Below the pieces are notes generated by a model. That model did no database searches, was not told the origin of the DNA, and saw nothing but the letters and a program-made list of their open reading frames with translations. The position numbers and the translations under genes were made by a program. Positions 16,206 through 26,350 of a DNA stretch of 48,871 nucleotides are shown one piece after another; the stretch's first letter is position 1; every line of letters begins with the position of its first letter. Origin of the DNA: Paludibacter propionicigenes (GTDB lineage: Bacteria; Bacteroidota; Bacteroidia; Bacteroidales; JAIFNL01); contig DYNA01000012.1 of assembly GCA_020721325.1 (NCBI GenBank), positions 1-48,871 of the forward strand, given 5' to 3'.

Positions 16206-17639
16206 ATGAGCAGAATATCAATATTTTATATTATAATTTCATTTCTCTTACTTGGAATGTCATGCGATTCAACTTCTCAAAAAAAGAAATTGAAATCCAC
16301 AAATGATGTTTGGAACATTATAACGGAAGTAGAAAAAGAAATTGGAAATTTTACTTTTGGTAAACAAAAATTTAACATTTCCGATTTTGGAGCCGTAGGC
16401 GATGGGAAAACCGACAATACCGAAGTTTTTAAAAAAGCCATTGCTCAATGTAGCAAAATGGGCGGCGGCATGGTCATTGTACCCGAAGGAAAATTTTTAA
16501 CGGGTGCTATTCATTTAGAAGACAATATCAATTTGCATTTACAAAAAAATGCCGAAATACTTTTTTCAACCAATCCCGAACATTACTTGCCCGTAGTTCA
16601 CACTTCGTTTGAAGGCACCGAATACATGAATTATTCGCCTTTGATTTATGCGTATAAGAAAAAAAACATTGCCATTACCGGAAAAGGCATTTTAAACGGA
16701 CAAGCAAGTGCAAAAAATTGGTGGATTTGGTGTGGAAAGGAAGAATATGGTTGGAAAAATGGCACGCCAAGTCAAAAAGATGCGAACAATCGCGACCGCT
16801 TAGTGCAAATGGCGGAAGACAGTGTGCCGGTAAAAGACAGAATTTTTGGAAAAGGTTATTTTCTGCGCCCCAATTTTATCGAACCCTTTGAATGTGAGAA
16901 AGTTCTAATCAGTGGCGTTACAATTGTGAATGCTCCTTTTTGGATAATTCACCCGATTAAATGCAAAAATGTGTTGGTGGACAGCGTTCTTATCGAAAGT
17001 CATGGACCCAACAATGATGGCTGCGACCCGGAATATTCAAAAAATGTAATTATCAGAAATTCAACATTTAACACCGGAGACGACTGCATAGCTATAAAAT
17101 CGGGCAGAGATGCCGACGGGCGCAGAGTGGGCATTAAAAGTGAAAACATAATTGTTCAAAACTGCAAAATGCTCGACGGACACGGCGGCGTGGTGCTTGG
17201 AAGCGAAGTATCGGCGGGCGTTAGCAATGTTTTTGTTGAAAATTGCATTATGAACAGTCCCAATTTGGATAGAGCTATTCGGCTGAAAACCAACTCTAAA
17301 CGCGGAGGCTTGCTCGAAAACATTTATGTACGAAATTTAGAAATAGGAACGGTGCGCGAAGCGGTTTTGAAAGTAAACATGTTTTACGATGCTTGGGGCA
17401 ACCAAACCGGAAATTTTATTCCCGAAATACGAAATATCCATTTAAAAAATATTAAGGTAAAAAATGGTGGTTATTACGCCATTTTAGCCAAAGGGTACAA
17501 AGAATCTCCTATTCAGAACATTACTTTTGAAAATGTTGTTATCGAAAAAGTAGATAACGATTTTTCATTGGAAAATGTGAAGAATTTGAAATTAATTGAT
17601 ACTTATATTAATGGCGAACTAAAACAAAGCAATTTTTAA
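16206..17639 (+). CDS. GH28 polygalacturonase-like lipoprotein
   Basis: The 477-residue protein is a parallel beta-helix of family GH28, which hydrolyses galacturonan backbones. It starts with a lipoprotein signal (lipobox LGMSC, Cys20). Catalytic blocks are NNDGCDPEYS (Asp271), the DD pair in NTGDDCIAIKSG (292-293), GHGGVVLGSE (His326) and the substrate-binding RLK (359-361). ISDFGAVGDGKTDNTEVF is the family's N-terminal signature. The longer frame from 16137 would begin with TTG inside the promoter and operator, so ATG at 16206 is used. Being a lipoprotein it should act in the periplasm or on the surface. Exo- or endo-action and the exact pectic chain cannot be told. Confidence 0.93.
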   Translation: MSRISIFYIIISFLLLGMSCDSTSQKKKLKSTNDVWNIITEVEKEIGNFTFGKQKFNISDFGAVGDGKTDNTEVFKKAIAQCSKMGGGMVIVPEGKFLTGAIHLEDNINLHLQKNAEILFSTNPEHYLPVVHTSFEGTEYMNYSPLIYAYKKKNIAITGKGILNGQASAKNWWIWCGKEEYGWKNGTPSQKDANNRDRLVQMAEDSVPVKDRIFGKGYFLRPNFIEPFECEKVLISGVTIVNAPFWIIHPIKCKNVLVDSVLIESHGPNNDGCDPEYSKNVIIRNSTFNTGDDCIAIKSGRDADGRRVGIKSENIIVQNCKMLDGHGGVVLGSEVSAGVSNVFVENCIMNSPNLDRAIRLKTNSKRGGLLENIYVRNLEIGTVREAVLKVNMFYDAWGNQTGNFIPEIRNIHLKNIKVKNGGYYAILAKGYKESPIQNITFENVVIEKVDNDFSLENVKNLKLIDTYINGELKQSNF

Positions 17640-17668
17640 TTTTTTTCCAAAAATTAATCAAACATTTA

Positions 17669-17719
17669 TTCAATCATTCAATCAATTATTCAATCAATTA
17701 TTCAATCAATCATTCAATC
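17669..17719. repeat. 12-bp tandem repeat in susC leader
   Basis: TTCAATC occurs five times at 17669, 17677, 17689, 17701 and 17713, the last four in exact 12-bp register (unit TTCAATCAATTA). The array ends ten bases before the susC start, so a change in copy number would alter the leader and the start-site spacing. Confidence 0.85.
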
Positions 17720-17728
17720 TATTTTTTT

Positions 17729-20700
17729 ATGAAAAAATACATTTTTACAAAAAAGTTTAAATGCCGATTTGCATTACTTTTTTCACTCCTTTTAATTGGG
17801 CAAATGTCTTTTGCACAAGAAATGAGTATAAGCGGTAAAATTACCGAATCTGCCGAAAATTCTACTGTTCCGGGTGTCATTATCAAAGAAAAAGGCACCG
17901 AAAACGGTACAATTTCTGATTTTGACGGAAATTTTTCCATTACGGTAAGCAGCGCGAATGCTGTCCTTTTGATTAGCTCCATTGGCTTTGAAAACCAAGA
18001 AATTAGCGTAAATGGCAATTCAAAAATTGACGTTGTAATGGTAGCCAAAACCGAAGCCATTGACGAGGTCGTTATCATTGGCTATGGAACCTTGAAAAAG
18101 AGCGACTTAACCGGCTCTGTGGGCAGTTTGAGCGATGAAATGATGACCGAAAGAAGCATTCCGAACCCAATGGAAGCCATGCAAGGCAGCGTAGCCGGAG
18201 TAACCATAACCAACTCTACCGGTCGGATTGGCGACGAATTTTCAATTAGCATTAGAGGTAAAAATTCGATGAACGAAGACTCAAAACCTTTGTACGTAGT
18301 TGATGGCGTTCCAACCGATGGAATTGATTTTATAAACCCCAACGACATTTCGCGCATCGACATTTTGAAAGATGCCTCATCAACAGCTATTTACGGTTCG
18401 CGCGGTTCAAACGGAGTGATTATTGTTACCACAAAAAGTGGTTCTACTGCCAAAAAAGGCATCAATATTTCTATCGATAGCTATTACGGTGTAAAAAAAG
18501 TTGCCCGTTTGCCACAAATGATGGACGGCGAACGTTGGTGGTATTATCATCAATCGGCTTATTTGGCTACCACCAATTTGAACAACCCAATGGCTATTAC
18601 GCCCGAACTTTTGGCAAGCAAAGTAGTAGGCACAAAAAACAGTTTATTGCTCGAAAGAGCCTTAGCCGGAGAAACTTTCGATTGGTACGATGCCGTTTTG
18701 CAAGACGGAGCCACCTCCAATAATTACATCAACATTTCGGGAAATACCGAAAACACTGCCTACAACATGGGAATAGGTATGCAAAACGAAATCGGAAACA
18801 TAGCCAACGAATATTTAGACAAATACACTTTCAAAACAAGTATTTTTCACAAGGTAAACGATAAATTAACCGTTGGAAACAACATTTCCATAGCCTCAAC
18901 CAACCAAGAACAAGGCAGCGAATACGCCATGCGCGAAGCTTTTCGATTGTCGCCTTTAATGACTCCTTACGGTTTAGATGGTGAACTTTTCCCCCTTCCG
19001 GGAAAATTAACAGACTTAAACGGTGTTACCGTTATTGACAAAACAAGTACTTACAATCCACTCTTAGAAATAGCCAACAGCAGCGACAATACCAAACGCT
19101 GGAATGTTATCGGAAACGCTTTTGCCGAATACACTCCTTTAAATTGGCTTACGCTAAAATCAACATTTTCAGCAGGTTACGACAGCCGCAAACGCGGCGA
19201 ATCGTGGGGCGTAAAAACCAACAATGGAGTACTTTACGCAAATCAAGCTTCGGCTGAAACCACCGAAAGCTCAAATTTTAACTACACTTGGGACAATCAA
19301 TTCAACATCAAATACAATTTCAAAGAAGACCATAATTTCAATTTTATGGGTTTACAAAGTATTTACGCAACCACAACCACCGGCTCTTCAATGATTTCAC
19401 GCAACATGCCTTTTGAAACCGATTTTTACAACATGGGTTCAGGTGCGCAAGGTTCGTATGCCGTTGGAAGTTACTATACAAAACAAACTTTGGCTTCATT
19501 TGCCATGCGGTTAAATTACGACTACAAAGGAAAATACCTGCTTACTTTATCAAATCGCTGGGACGGCTCATCTTTGCTTTCGGAAGGAAATAAATGGGAA
19601 TCGTTCTTTTCAGGTGCTTTGGCTTGGCGCATTACCGAAGAAGCTTTTTTGGCTAACAAAGCAGAATGGCTCTCTAATTTAAAACTTCGTTTAAGCTACG
19701 GTTACACCGGAAACAACATCATTCCGACCTATTCTACCATGAACAAATTGGATTTGCAAACTTATTACGAATTCAATGGAACTGTTGCAAGTGGCTGGTT
19801 ACCAACATCTTTAGCCAACAATCTTTTGACTTGGGAAAAAACAAGCGAATTTAACTTAGGTTTAGATTTCGGGTTTTTAAACAATCGAATTTTCGGTTCG
19901 GTAGATGCTTACGATAAACTTTCCGATGGTTTACTGATGCCTCAACAATTGCCAAAAGAAACCGGTTGGGGAACCATCAATGCCAACATTGGTTCGGTAA
20001 GCAATAAAGGTATTGAATTGACTCTTACAACTTTAAACATTCAAAAATCGAAATTATCATGGGAAACCACTTTTATTTTCTCAAAAAATAAAAATGAAAT
20101 CATTTCACTTTACGGACAATCGGAAAATGACGACATCGGAAACGAATGGTTCATCGGCGAAGACATTGATTCAGAATACGATTACGAATTTTACGGCATC
20201 TGGCAAGCTTCCGAAAAAGATTTAGCCGCTTCGTACAACCAAAAAGAAGGACAAGTAAGAGTAGTTGACCAAAACAATGACGGCGTCATTTCGGCTATCG
20301 ACGACCGCATTATTCTCGGCTCATCAACCCCCGACTGGACTGGAAGTTTCAATACTCGCCTCACTTATAGCAACTTTGACCTTTCGGCGTCCGTTATCAC
20401 CAGCCAAGGCATATTCGTTTACAGCGAGTTTCATGCCAATTTTACCGATGTAACCGACCGCGGTCGCCAAAAACTCGACATCGATTTTTATGTTCCCGAA
20501 AACGGTGCCGGAATTGCTGCTCAATACACCAACGACTATCCACAACCGCAAAATGTCGGTCCTTACGGTAGAAGAACCGAATTTTACAGAGATGCCTCTT
20601 TTGTAAAAGTAAAAAACATTTCGCTCGGTTACACTTTCTCTAAAGACATGCTTAACAAAATAAAAATCAGTTATTTAAGAGTTTATTTCAATGTTTTAGA

Positions 20701-20815
20701 CCCTTTTGTATTTACCCAATATGAAGGTTACGACCCCGAATGGGCTGGTGCTTCGTACAATATAGCCCGCGTTGGCTCAGTTACGTATCAATTGGGCTTA
20801 AATTTAAAATTCTAA
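17729..20815 (+). CDS. SusC/RagA-family TonB-dependent outer-membrane receptor
   Basis: The 1028-residue protein imports oligosaccharides across the outer membrane together with its SusD lipoprotein. A signal peptide ends near FAQ (residue 30). A carboxypeptidase-regulatory-like domain follows (about 34-112, ISGKITESAENSTVPGVII), then the plug with VVIIGYGTLKKSDLTGSV and the SusC signature YGSRGSNGVIIVTTKSG (about 223-239), and a long beta-barrel ending in TYQLGLNLKF with terminal aromatic Phe. Context indicates pectic oligosaccharides. The frame is intact, unlike the next four genes. No N-terminal STN or anti-sigma-interaction domain is evident, so ECF control is not expected. Confidence 0.95.
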   Translation: MKKYIFTKKFKCRFALLFSLLLIGQMSFAQEMSISGKITESAENSTVPGVIIKEKGTENGTISDFDGNFSITVSSANAVLLISSIGFENQEISVNGNSKIDVVMVAKTEAIDEVVIIGYGTLKKSDLTGSVGSLSDEMMTERSIPNPMEAMQGSVAGVTITNSTGRIGDEFSISIRGKNSMNEDSKPLYVVDGVPTDGIDFINPNDISRIDILKDASSTAIYGSRGSNGVIIVTTKSGSTAKKGINISIDSYYGVKKVARLPQMMDGERWWYYHQSAYLATTNLNNPMAITPELLASKVVGTKNSLLLERALAGETFDWYDAVLQDGATSNNYINISGNTENTAYNMGIGMQNEIGNIANEYLDKYTFKTSIFHKVNDKLTVGNNISIASTNQEQGSEYAMREAFRLSPLMTPYGLDGELFPLPGKLTDLNGVTVIDKTSTYNPLLEIANSSDNTKRWNVIGNAFAEYTPLNWLTLKSTFSAGYDSRKRGESWGVKTNNGVLYANQASAETTESSNFNYTWDNQFNIKYNFKEDHNFNFMGLQSIYATTTTGSSMISRNMPFETDFYNMGSGAQGSYAVGSYYTKQTLASFAMRLNYDYKGKYLLTLSNRWDGSSLLSEGNKWESFFSGALAWRITEEAFLANKAEWLSNLKLRLSYGYTGNNIIPTYSTMNKLDLQTYYEFNGTVASGWLPTSLANNLLTWEKTSEFNLGLDFGFLNNRIFGSVDAYDKLSDGLLMPQQLPKETGWGTINANIGSVSNKGIELTLTTLNIQKSKLSWETTFIFSKNKNEIISLYGQSENDDIGNEWFIGEDIDSEYDYEFYGIWQASEKDLAASYNQKEGQVRVVDQNNDGVISAIDDRIILGSSTPDWTGSFNTRLTYSNFDLSASVITSQGIFVYSEFHANFTDVTDRGRQKLDIDFYVPENGAGIAAQYTNDYPQPQNVGPYGRRTEFYRDASFVKVKNISLGYTFSKDMLNKIKISYLRVYFNVLDPFVFTQYEGYDPEWAGASYNIARVGSVTYQLGLNLKF

Positions 20816-20857
20816 ATCCATAATTTTTAAACATTTTTTGTTTTCACAAAAAAATAA

Positions 20858-20914
20858 AAAAAACGGTAAATAATATTAAAAAAAACAGATAAAATAATTT
20901 GTTTACCGTTTTTT
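20858..20914 (+). terminator. terminator-like hairpin between susC and susD
   Basis: A perfect 13-bp stem (AAAAAACGGTAAA with TTTACCGTTTTTT) encloses a 31-base AT-rich loop. The right arm ends in a U run. It sits in an unusually long 281-bp gap between susC and susD, so it may partly end transcription or protect the susC 3' end after processing. Confidence 0.6.
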
Positions 20915-21096
20915 AAAAAAAACAAAAATTTATTTCTTTTTTTATAAAAAAAATTCAGATTTACAATTTTTATAAAAAACTTTTTTTAATATAAATAATT
21001 GTATTTCAATTTATTAAATAAAAAAAAATAAACTTTTGTTTTATAAAAAAATATATTTTTCAAAAAAAAAGAATCATTTTAAAAAAAATAAAATAT

Positions 21097-22717
21097 ATGA
21101 AACGAATAATCATAATCGCTTTATTTAGCATTGGCTTATTGTTTTCTTCGTGCGAAAAATTTCTTGAAGAAGAAAACTTATCAAATGTAACCGCTGAAAG
21201 CTTTTACATTACAAAAGACGGATTCAATTCGCTTATTAATTCAAATTATGCGCAATTGCGCGAAATTTATGGCGACCAGCCTTGGCTTTTCTGTGCCGGT
21301 ACAGACCTTTACGCACGCGGCAGAGATACCGAACCCATTGGTTTGAGCGAATATACGCAATTAACTCCCGCTTCCGAAGGCGTTGAGCAACTTTACAACA
21401 CTTGCTACAAAGCCATTCAAACTGCCAACATGACTTTATATTATGGCACAATTACCGAATCCACAACCGATTTGGAACAAAAATTAGCCGAAGTGAAATT
21501 TTTAAGAGCCAATGCTTACTTTCTTTTGGTACAAACTTACGGAGGCGTTGGAATTGTAACCGATTACATTCAAGAACCGAAATTAGAATTTGACAGAAGT
21601 TCGGCGGAAGATGTTTACAACTTGATTATAAGCGACTTAAATGATGCTGTAAATAAAGTTTCTACCACTGCTTACAAGGGGCGTGTAAACCAAAGAGCCG
21701 TTAAAGATTTAATGGCAAGAGTTTATTTAACAAGAGGTTACGAAGATTTTGGTTCGGCTTCTGACTTTTCAACGGCAGCCAGTTTAGCCGACGAAGTAAT
21801 TGCCGGACAAGCTCTAACCCTTACCTTCGAGCAGCTTTGGAAACCCGGAAACGAAATGAACTCCGAAGTCGTTTTTTCCGTTCAGTTCAGCGAAGCCTCA
21901 CAAGCCACCAACCCAACCAATTTGGGACACCGTCAAGCCAATTTCTTTAGCTCCTACCTTGGAGGCTCGGAAGTTGCCGGAAAAGCTCCTTTTAGAACTT
22001 ATACACTTTGTCCAACTGACTTTGCCATAGGTCTTTACGAACAAAACGACTCTCGCTGGGCAGCTACTTTTATGACCCAAACTTTTGAAGTGTACTACGA
22101 TTATTTCAACAAAACCGACCATTCCGGTTTAACCGTAAAACATTACTACGCTCCAAAATGGGCTACTACTCAAGACATTGACGATTACAAACTGGCTCAC
22201 CCAAGCACAACTGTACACGCCTACGGAACGTATGGTGCGCAAGTGGCTTCATCGGATTATCAGACCATTCCGGTAAAAAAATTCGATGACCCCAAATCGC
22301 CTTTCGGTGGAAGGGCAAACAACGGACGCGTAAGCACGCGCAACATTATTTTATCGCGCTTAGGCGAAACCTATTTGATAGCTGCCGAAGCTTATCTAAA
22401 AGCCGGAAATACACAAACGGGTTTAGACCGCTTAAACGAAGTTCGCCGCAGAGCCGGAGTTGCCAAGCCTTGCCGAGTTTGACATTGATTACATTCTCGA
22501 TGAGCGTGCCAGAGAACTTTTGGGCGAATACCACCGTTGGTTTGACTTAAAACGTACCGGAAAATTAATTGAAAGAGCATCGGCTCACCATTATTTAATC
22601 GACGAAGCCAACTTTACCGGCACCGGCGGTCATTTAAAAATTCTTCGCCCCATTCCGCAAGCCGCTTTAGATTTGAACAGAAATAAAAATTTTGCTCAAA
22701 ATCCGGCTTACAATTAA
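21097..22717 (+). pseudogene. SusD/RagB-family glycan-binding lipoprotein, frameshifted
   Basis: The gene encodes the surface lipoprotein partner of SusC. A lipobox (LFSSC, Cys19) and SusD-like blocks EKFLEEENLSNVTAESFY, RANAYFLLVQTYGGV and RLGETYLIAAEAYLKAG are intact up to RLNEVRRRAGVAKP. The frame then stops at 22482. The usual C-terminal part, EFDIDYILDERARELLGEYHRWFDLKRT, continues in another frame to a stop at 22717. Removing one T in CCTTGCC near 22472 restores VAKPAEFDIDYI and a full-length protein of about 539 residues. So there is a single-base insertion, real or a sequence error. The repaired protein would be normal for the family. Confidence 0.9.
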
Positions 22718-22740
22718 TTTGAAATATACTTCAAAACGGT

Positions 22741-22773
22741 AACTTTGCCAAAGTTTTAAACTTTGGCAAAGTT
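22741..22773. repeat. 33-bp palindrome
   Basis: Two 16-base arms (AACTTTGCCAAAGTTT and its complement) surround one central base. It lies 24 bases after the SusD stop. A diverged relative is at 927-964 and parts recur at 22851-22894. It could be a dispersed intergenic element or a factor-independent terminator of weak kind, as no long U run follows. Confidence 0.75.
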
Positions 22774-22850
22774 CTAATTACAAAGCAATTACATAAAAAT
22801 AAACGCTCAAATTAGAACCGTTTAAAGTATAACTTTTTTCAATTTAATTT

Positions 22851-22894
22851 CTTTGGCATTTTAGCTTGCCAAAGATAAAAAACTTTGACAAGCT
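22851..22894 (+). promoter_or_regulatory. mutually exclusive hairpins, attenuator-like
   Basis: TGCCAAAG at 22867-22874 can pair with CTTTGGCA at 22851-22858, or, as AGCTTGCCAAAG (22863-22874), with CTTTGACAAGCT at 22883-22894 with one mismatch. The second hairpin runs into TTT. The layout resembles an antiterminator/terminator switch ahead of the DUF4861 gene, but may be only a decayed copy of the neighbouring palindrome. Confidence 0.35.
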
Positions 22895-22943
22895 TTTAAT
22901 TTTATCTAATTTTTAATTTTAGTTTTAAAATTTTATAAAAAAA

Positions 22944-23924
22944 ATGAGAAAAACAATTGCATTTTTACTTATTTTTATCATTTTTTTTGGAAACATTCAA
23001 GCCCAAGAAAAAAAAATAAAAAAAATTCAAACAGTAACAAACTGCAAACTTATGCCGAAATATCAGTAAAACAAGGTGGTACATGGCAAGGAAATAAATA
23101 CGTGGGCGGCGATAAATTTATAAATGTAACCAATTTAAAAATTCCGGCACAACACACCGACCATTCGTTCGACATTCGCTACAAAGGACCCGGTTGGGAA
23201 AACAATGTAATCGGTTACAGAATTTACACCGATTGGCGAAATGCCATCGATATTTTTGGAAAAGTAACTGATAGTCTGATACTTAACAAAGTAGGACAAG
23301 ATGGTATCGATTCGTATCACGAAAAAAATTCGTGGGGACAAGATATTCTCAAAGTAGGTAAAGGCTTGGGAATAGGCTCGATAGGAAGATATGCCGATAA
23401 AAAGGTAATGCACTTTGAAAATGTTGATTCTACTTTTGTAAAAATTGAAAACAAAACAAACGAATCATCGGTCAAAATAAACTACTTCGGTTGAAATGTT
23501 TTGAATAAAAAAACAGATTTAACCTCTATTTTAACCATAAAACCCAACAACAGACATACTTTGCACACAATAAAAAGTTCGGTAAAAACCGAAGGAATTT
23601 GTACCGGAATAGTTAAACATGGATTTAATTTGATACAAAAACAAAGCGAAAACAAAAAGTGGTCATACATAGCCACTTACGGCGTTCAAACCCTTGTACC
23701 CGACAAATTGGGAATGGCTATTTTTTACAAAACAGACGATGTTTTTGGAAGTGGTTGATTCTGAATTTGACTATTTATTGGTTTTTAAACCCAAAACCGA
23801 AAAAATATCGTTTTACTTTTTAGGAGCTTGGGAACAAGAACCCAATGGAATAAAAACAGAAAAAGAATTTATTTTGTATTTGGATAAAAAACTTTCGGAA
23901 TTAAATAAAAACAATAAAATATAG
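22944..23924 (+). pseudogene. DUF4861 secreted protein, three disruptions
   Basis: Joined across frames this is a DUF4861 protein of about 325 residues, a family that recurs in pectin loci of Bacteroidota; a catalytic role is suspected but I know of no firm activity. It has a signal peptide (MRKTIAFLL to IQAQ). Disruption one lies in an A9-T-A8 run at 23009-23026, where the frame changes to one reading KLQTYAEISVKQGGTWQG. Disruption two is an in-frame TGA at 23492-23494 after INYFG, where the family has Trp. Disruption three is a T5 run near 23744 where removing one T restores DVLEVVDSEFDYLLVF. The end is FYFLGAWEQEPNGIKT and LDKKLSELN. Strong blocks are HSFDIRYKGPGWENNVIGYR and KVGKGLGIGSIGRY. 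Confidence 0.8.
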
Positions 23925-23933
23925 CATTTTTTT

Positions 23934-25156
23934 ATGAAAATACATTCAAAATTAAAATATTTAGTGTTTATTTTGGCTTTTTTTGCAATAAATTGCTCTC
24001 AAAACACAAAAAAAGCAGAAGAAAACACTCAAAAAGACGATAAAATCATTTCTGACAGCTTAAAATGGTCAGAAAGAATGGCACTTTCGGTCATGAAACG
24101 CCACCCAAAAGCCTTTCAAATAGACGACAAAACCGAAATAAAATGGGATTACGTTCATGGTCTGGTGTTGTACTCGTTTCAAAAACTGTACGAAAAAACA
24201 CAAAACCAAAAATATTACGAATATCTCGTACAATATTCGGACACATTGATTGAGCCAAACGGAAATATAAAAACCTATAAATTAGAAGATTATAATATAG
24301 ACATGCTCAATGCCGGAAAAATTTTATTTTTTGTTTATAATAAAGAAAATACCGAAAAATATTTAAAAGCATTGCAACTTTTGCGTAAGCAAATCAGCCA
24401 ACACCCACGCACAAAAGAAGGCGGATTTTGGCACAAAAAACGCTACCCAAACCAAATGTGGCTCGATGGTTTGTACATGGGCGCGCCGTTTTATGCTCAA
24501 TACATTTCCGAATTTGACCAAACAAAAAACTTTGACGATGTAGCCAAACAATTTGATTTGATTCAAAAAGCGGCTTTTGACAAAAATACCGGATTACTTT
24601 ATCATGGCTGGGACGAAAGCAAGCAAATGGCTTGGGCTGACAAAAAAACAGGCTGCTCACCCAATTTTTGGTCGCGCTCCTTGGGCTGGTACGCCATGGC
24701 TTTGGTCGATGTTTTGGATTTTATACCTGCCGAAAATGCACATCATGCCCGTTTGGTAGGCTATTTGAACCAATTAGCCCAAGCATTAATCATGTTTCAA
24801 GATGCGAGCGGATTGTGGTTTCAAGTTACAAACGGCGGCAACCAGAACGGAAATTATTTGGAAGCATCGGGAACGGCAATGTTTACTTACGCATTAGCTA
24901 AAGGCGTGAATAAGAACTATTTAGATAAAAAATATTGGGCTTTCGCCGAAAAAGCATTCGATGGAATGACATCAAAACTTATAAAAATTGATAACAATGG
25001 AGAAATTTATTTACGCAAGTTTGTGCCGTAGCAGGCTTAGGCGGCGAACCTTTTCGCGATGGCTCATTTCAATATTACGTAAACGAAAAGAAAAAAGACA
25101 ACGACCCAAAAGGCACGGGTCCATTCATTTTAGCAACCTTAGAACTTGGAAAATAG
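23934..25156 (+). pseudogene. GH105 unsaturated rhamnogalacturonyl hydrolase, frameshifted near the end
   Basis: GH105 enzymes remove the unsaturated uronate that lyases leave on the non-reducing end. A lipobox (FFAINC, Cys21) marks a lipoprotein. The alpha/alpha-barrel blocks are WDYVHGLVLYSFQKLYEKT, YNIDMLNAGKILF with the likely catalytic Asp, QMWLDGLYMGAPFYAQY, GLLYHGWDES and FWSRSLGWYAMALVDVL. The frame stops at 25031 after EIYLRKFVP, but the family ending VCAVAGLGGEPFRDGSFQYYV continues in the next frame to a TAG at 25154-25156. One missing base near 25011-25014 (TTACG where TTAACG would read on) explains it. Repaired length is about 407 residues. Confidence 0.9.
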
Positions 25157-25222
25157 GATTTTACAATTCTTTTTTGACTTTTAAAATTTCAATTTTAAAA
25201 AAAAAATTCAAAAAAATAAACA

Positions 25223-26350
25223 ATGGTTGAACAGAAATCGAAATTAATTTTTCTGGTATTTTTTTGTCTGTTTCCGGCATTTTCCTTTTCGCAATTATTC
25301 GATAAAAAATGGGAAACGATGGTGCTTAAAAGCCCCGATGAATGGTTCAAAACCGAAAATGCAAAAGCTGTTGCCGAAAATGTTTTGCTCTATCAGCGAA
25401 ATATAGGAGGCTGGACAAAAAATATTCCGGTTTATAAAGTTTTAAGCCAAAGCGAAAAAGAAAAACTACTCGAATTGAAAACTTCAACCGAAGATTGCAC
25501 CTTAGATAATGGTGCCACTTATCTGTAAATGAACTTTTTATCAAAAATATACAGGCATCAACCCGATGAGCGTTATAAAGAATCATTTTTGCGCGGCTTG
25601 AATTATATTTTAGAAGCACAGTACGAAAATGGTGGTTTTCCACAATTTTACCCTCTTGTAGAAGGTTATTACACGCACATAACTTTCAATGACGACTTGA
25701 TAGTGAATGCTTTAAGCATTTTGAAAGAAATAGCTTACGAAACGGATTTTTTTTCAATAAAACCCGAAAAAGAAATTGTAGAAAAAGCAAAAAAAGCATT
25801 TGAAAAAGGAATAAAATGTATTTTGAAAACACAATGCATTCAAAATAAAGAACTTACAGCTTGGTGCGCCCAACACGATGAACATACATTTTTGCCTGCA
25901 AAGGCACGCGCCTACGAATTACCGTTGCTTAGCGGAAAAGAATCGGCGCAAATTGTGTTGCTGCTTATGGACATAGAAAATCCGAGCGACAGTATAAAAA
26001 CGGCTATTGTAAAAGCAGTTGAATGGTTTGAAAAAACAAAAATAATAGGGTATTCTGAAGTTTCTGAAAAAGATGAAAACGGAAAAACAATCGAAAAAAA
26101 ATTGGTAAAAGATGAAAAAGCAAAACCCCTCTGGGCGCGTTTCATGGAATTGGACAACAATACTCCGTTTTTTTGCGACCGCGATGGCATAAAAAAAGAT
26201 AACTATCAGGAAATCAGCATAGAAAGACGCACAGGTTACGCGTGGTACACACATGAACCCAATGAAGTTTTGAAAAAATTTCCACTTTGGAAAGAAAAAT
26301 ATTTTGCCCAAAGCAAAACAAAAAAAAAACGAATGAAAGTAAATTTTTAA
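25223..26350 (+). pseudogene. PL10 pectate lyase with in-frame stop
   Basis: This is a family 10 polysaccharide lyase cutting polygalacturonate by beta-elimination. A signal peptide ends near FSFSQ. Family blocks are NIGGWTKNIP, LDNGATY, GGFPQFYPLVEGYYTHITFNDDLIVN, WCAQHDEHTFLPAKARAYELPLLSGKES and WARFMELDNNTPFFCDRDG. A TAA at 25526-25528 splits the gene after NGATYL; the same frame reads on with MNFLSKIYRHQPDERYKES, where relatives have a Gln before Met, so a point change from CAA is likely. The frame closes at 26350, just after WKEKYFAQSKTKKK, in an A10 run where the CE8 frame takes over. I think PL10 and CE8 were one bimodular protein. Confidence 0.88.

Noticed and set aside
23492-25528. 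Stop-codon reassignment (TGA as Trp, TAA as Gln)
   Set aside because: TAA, TAG and TGA all end intact genes in this window, and indels in the same segment point to decay or error instead.
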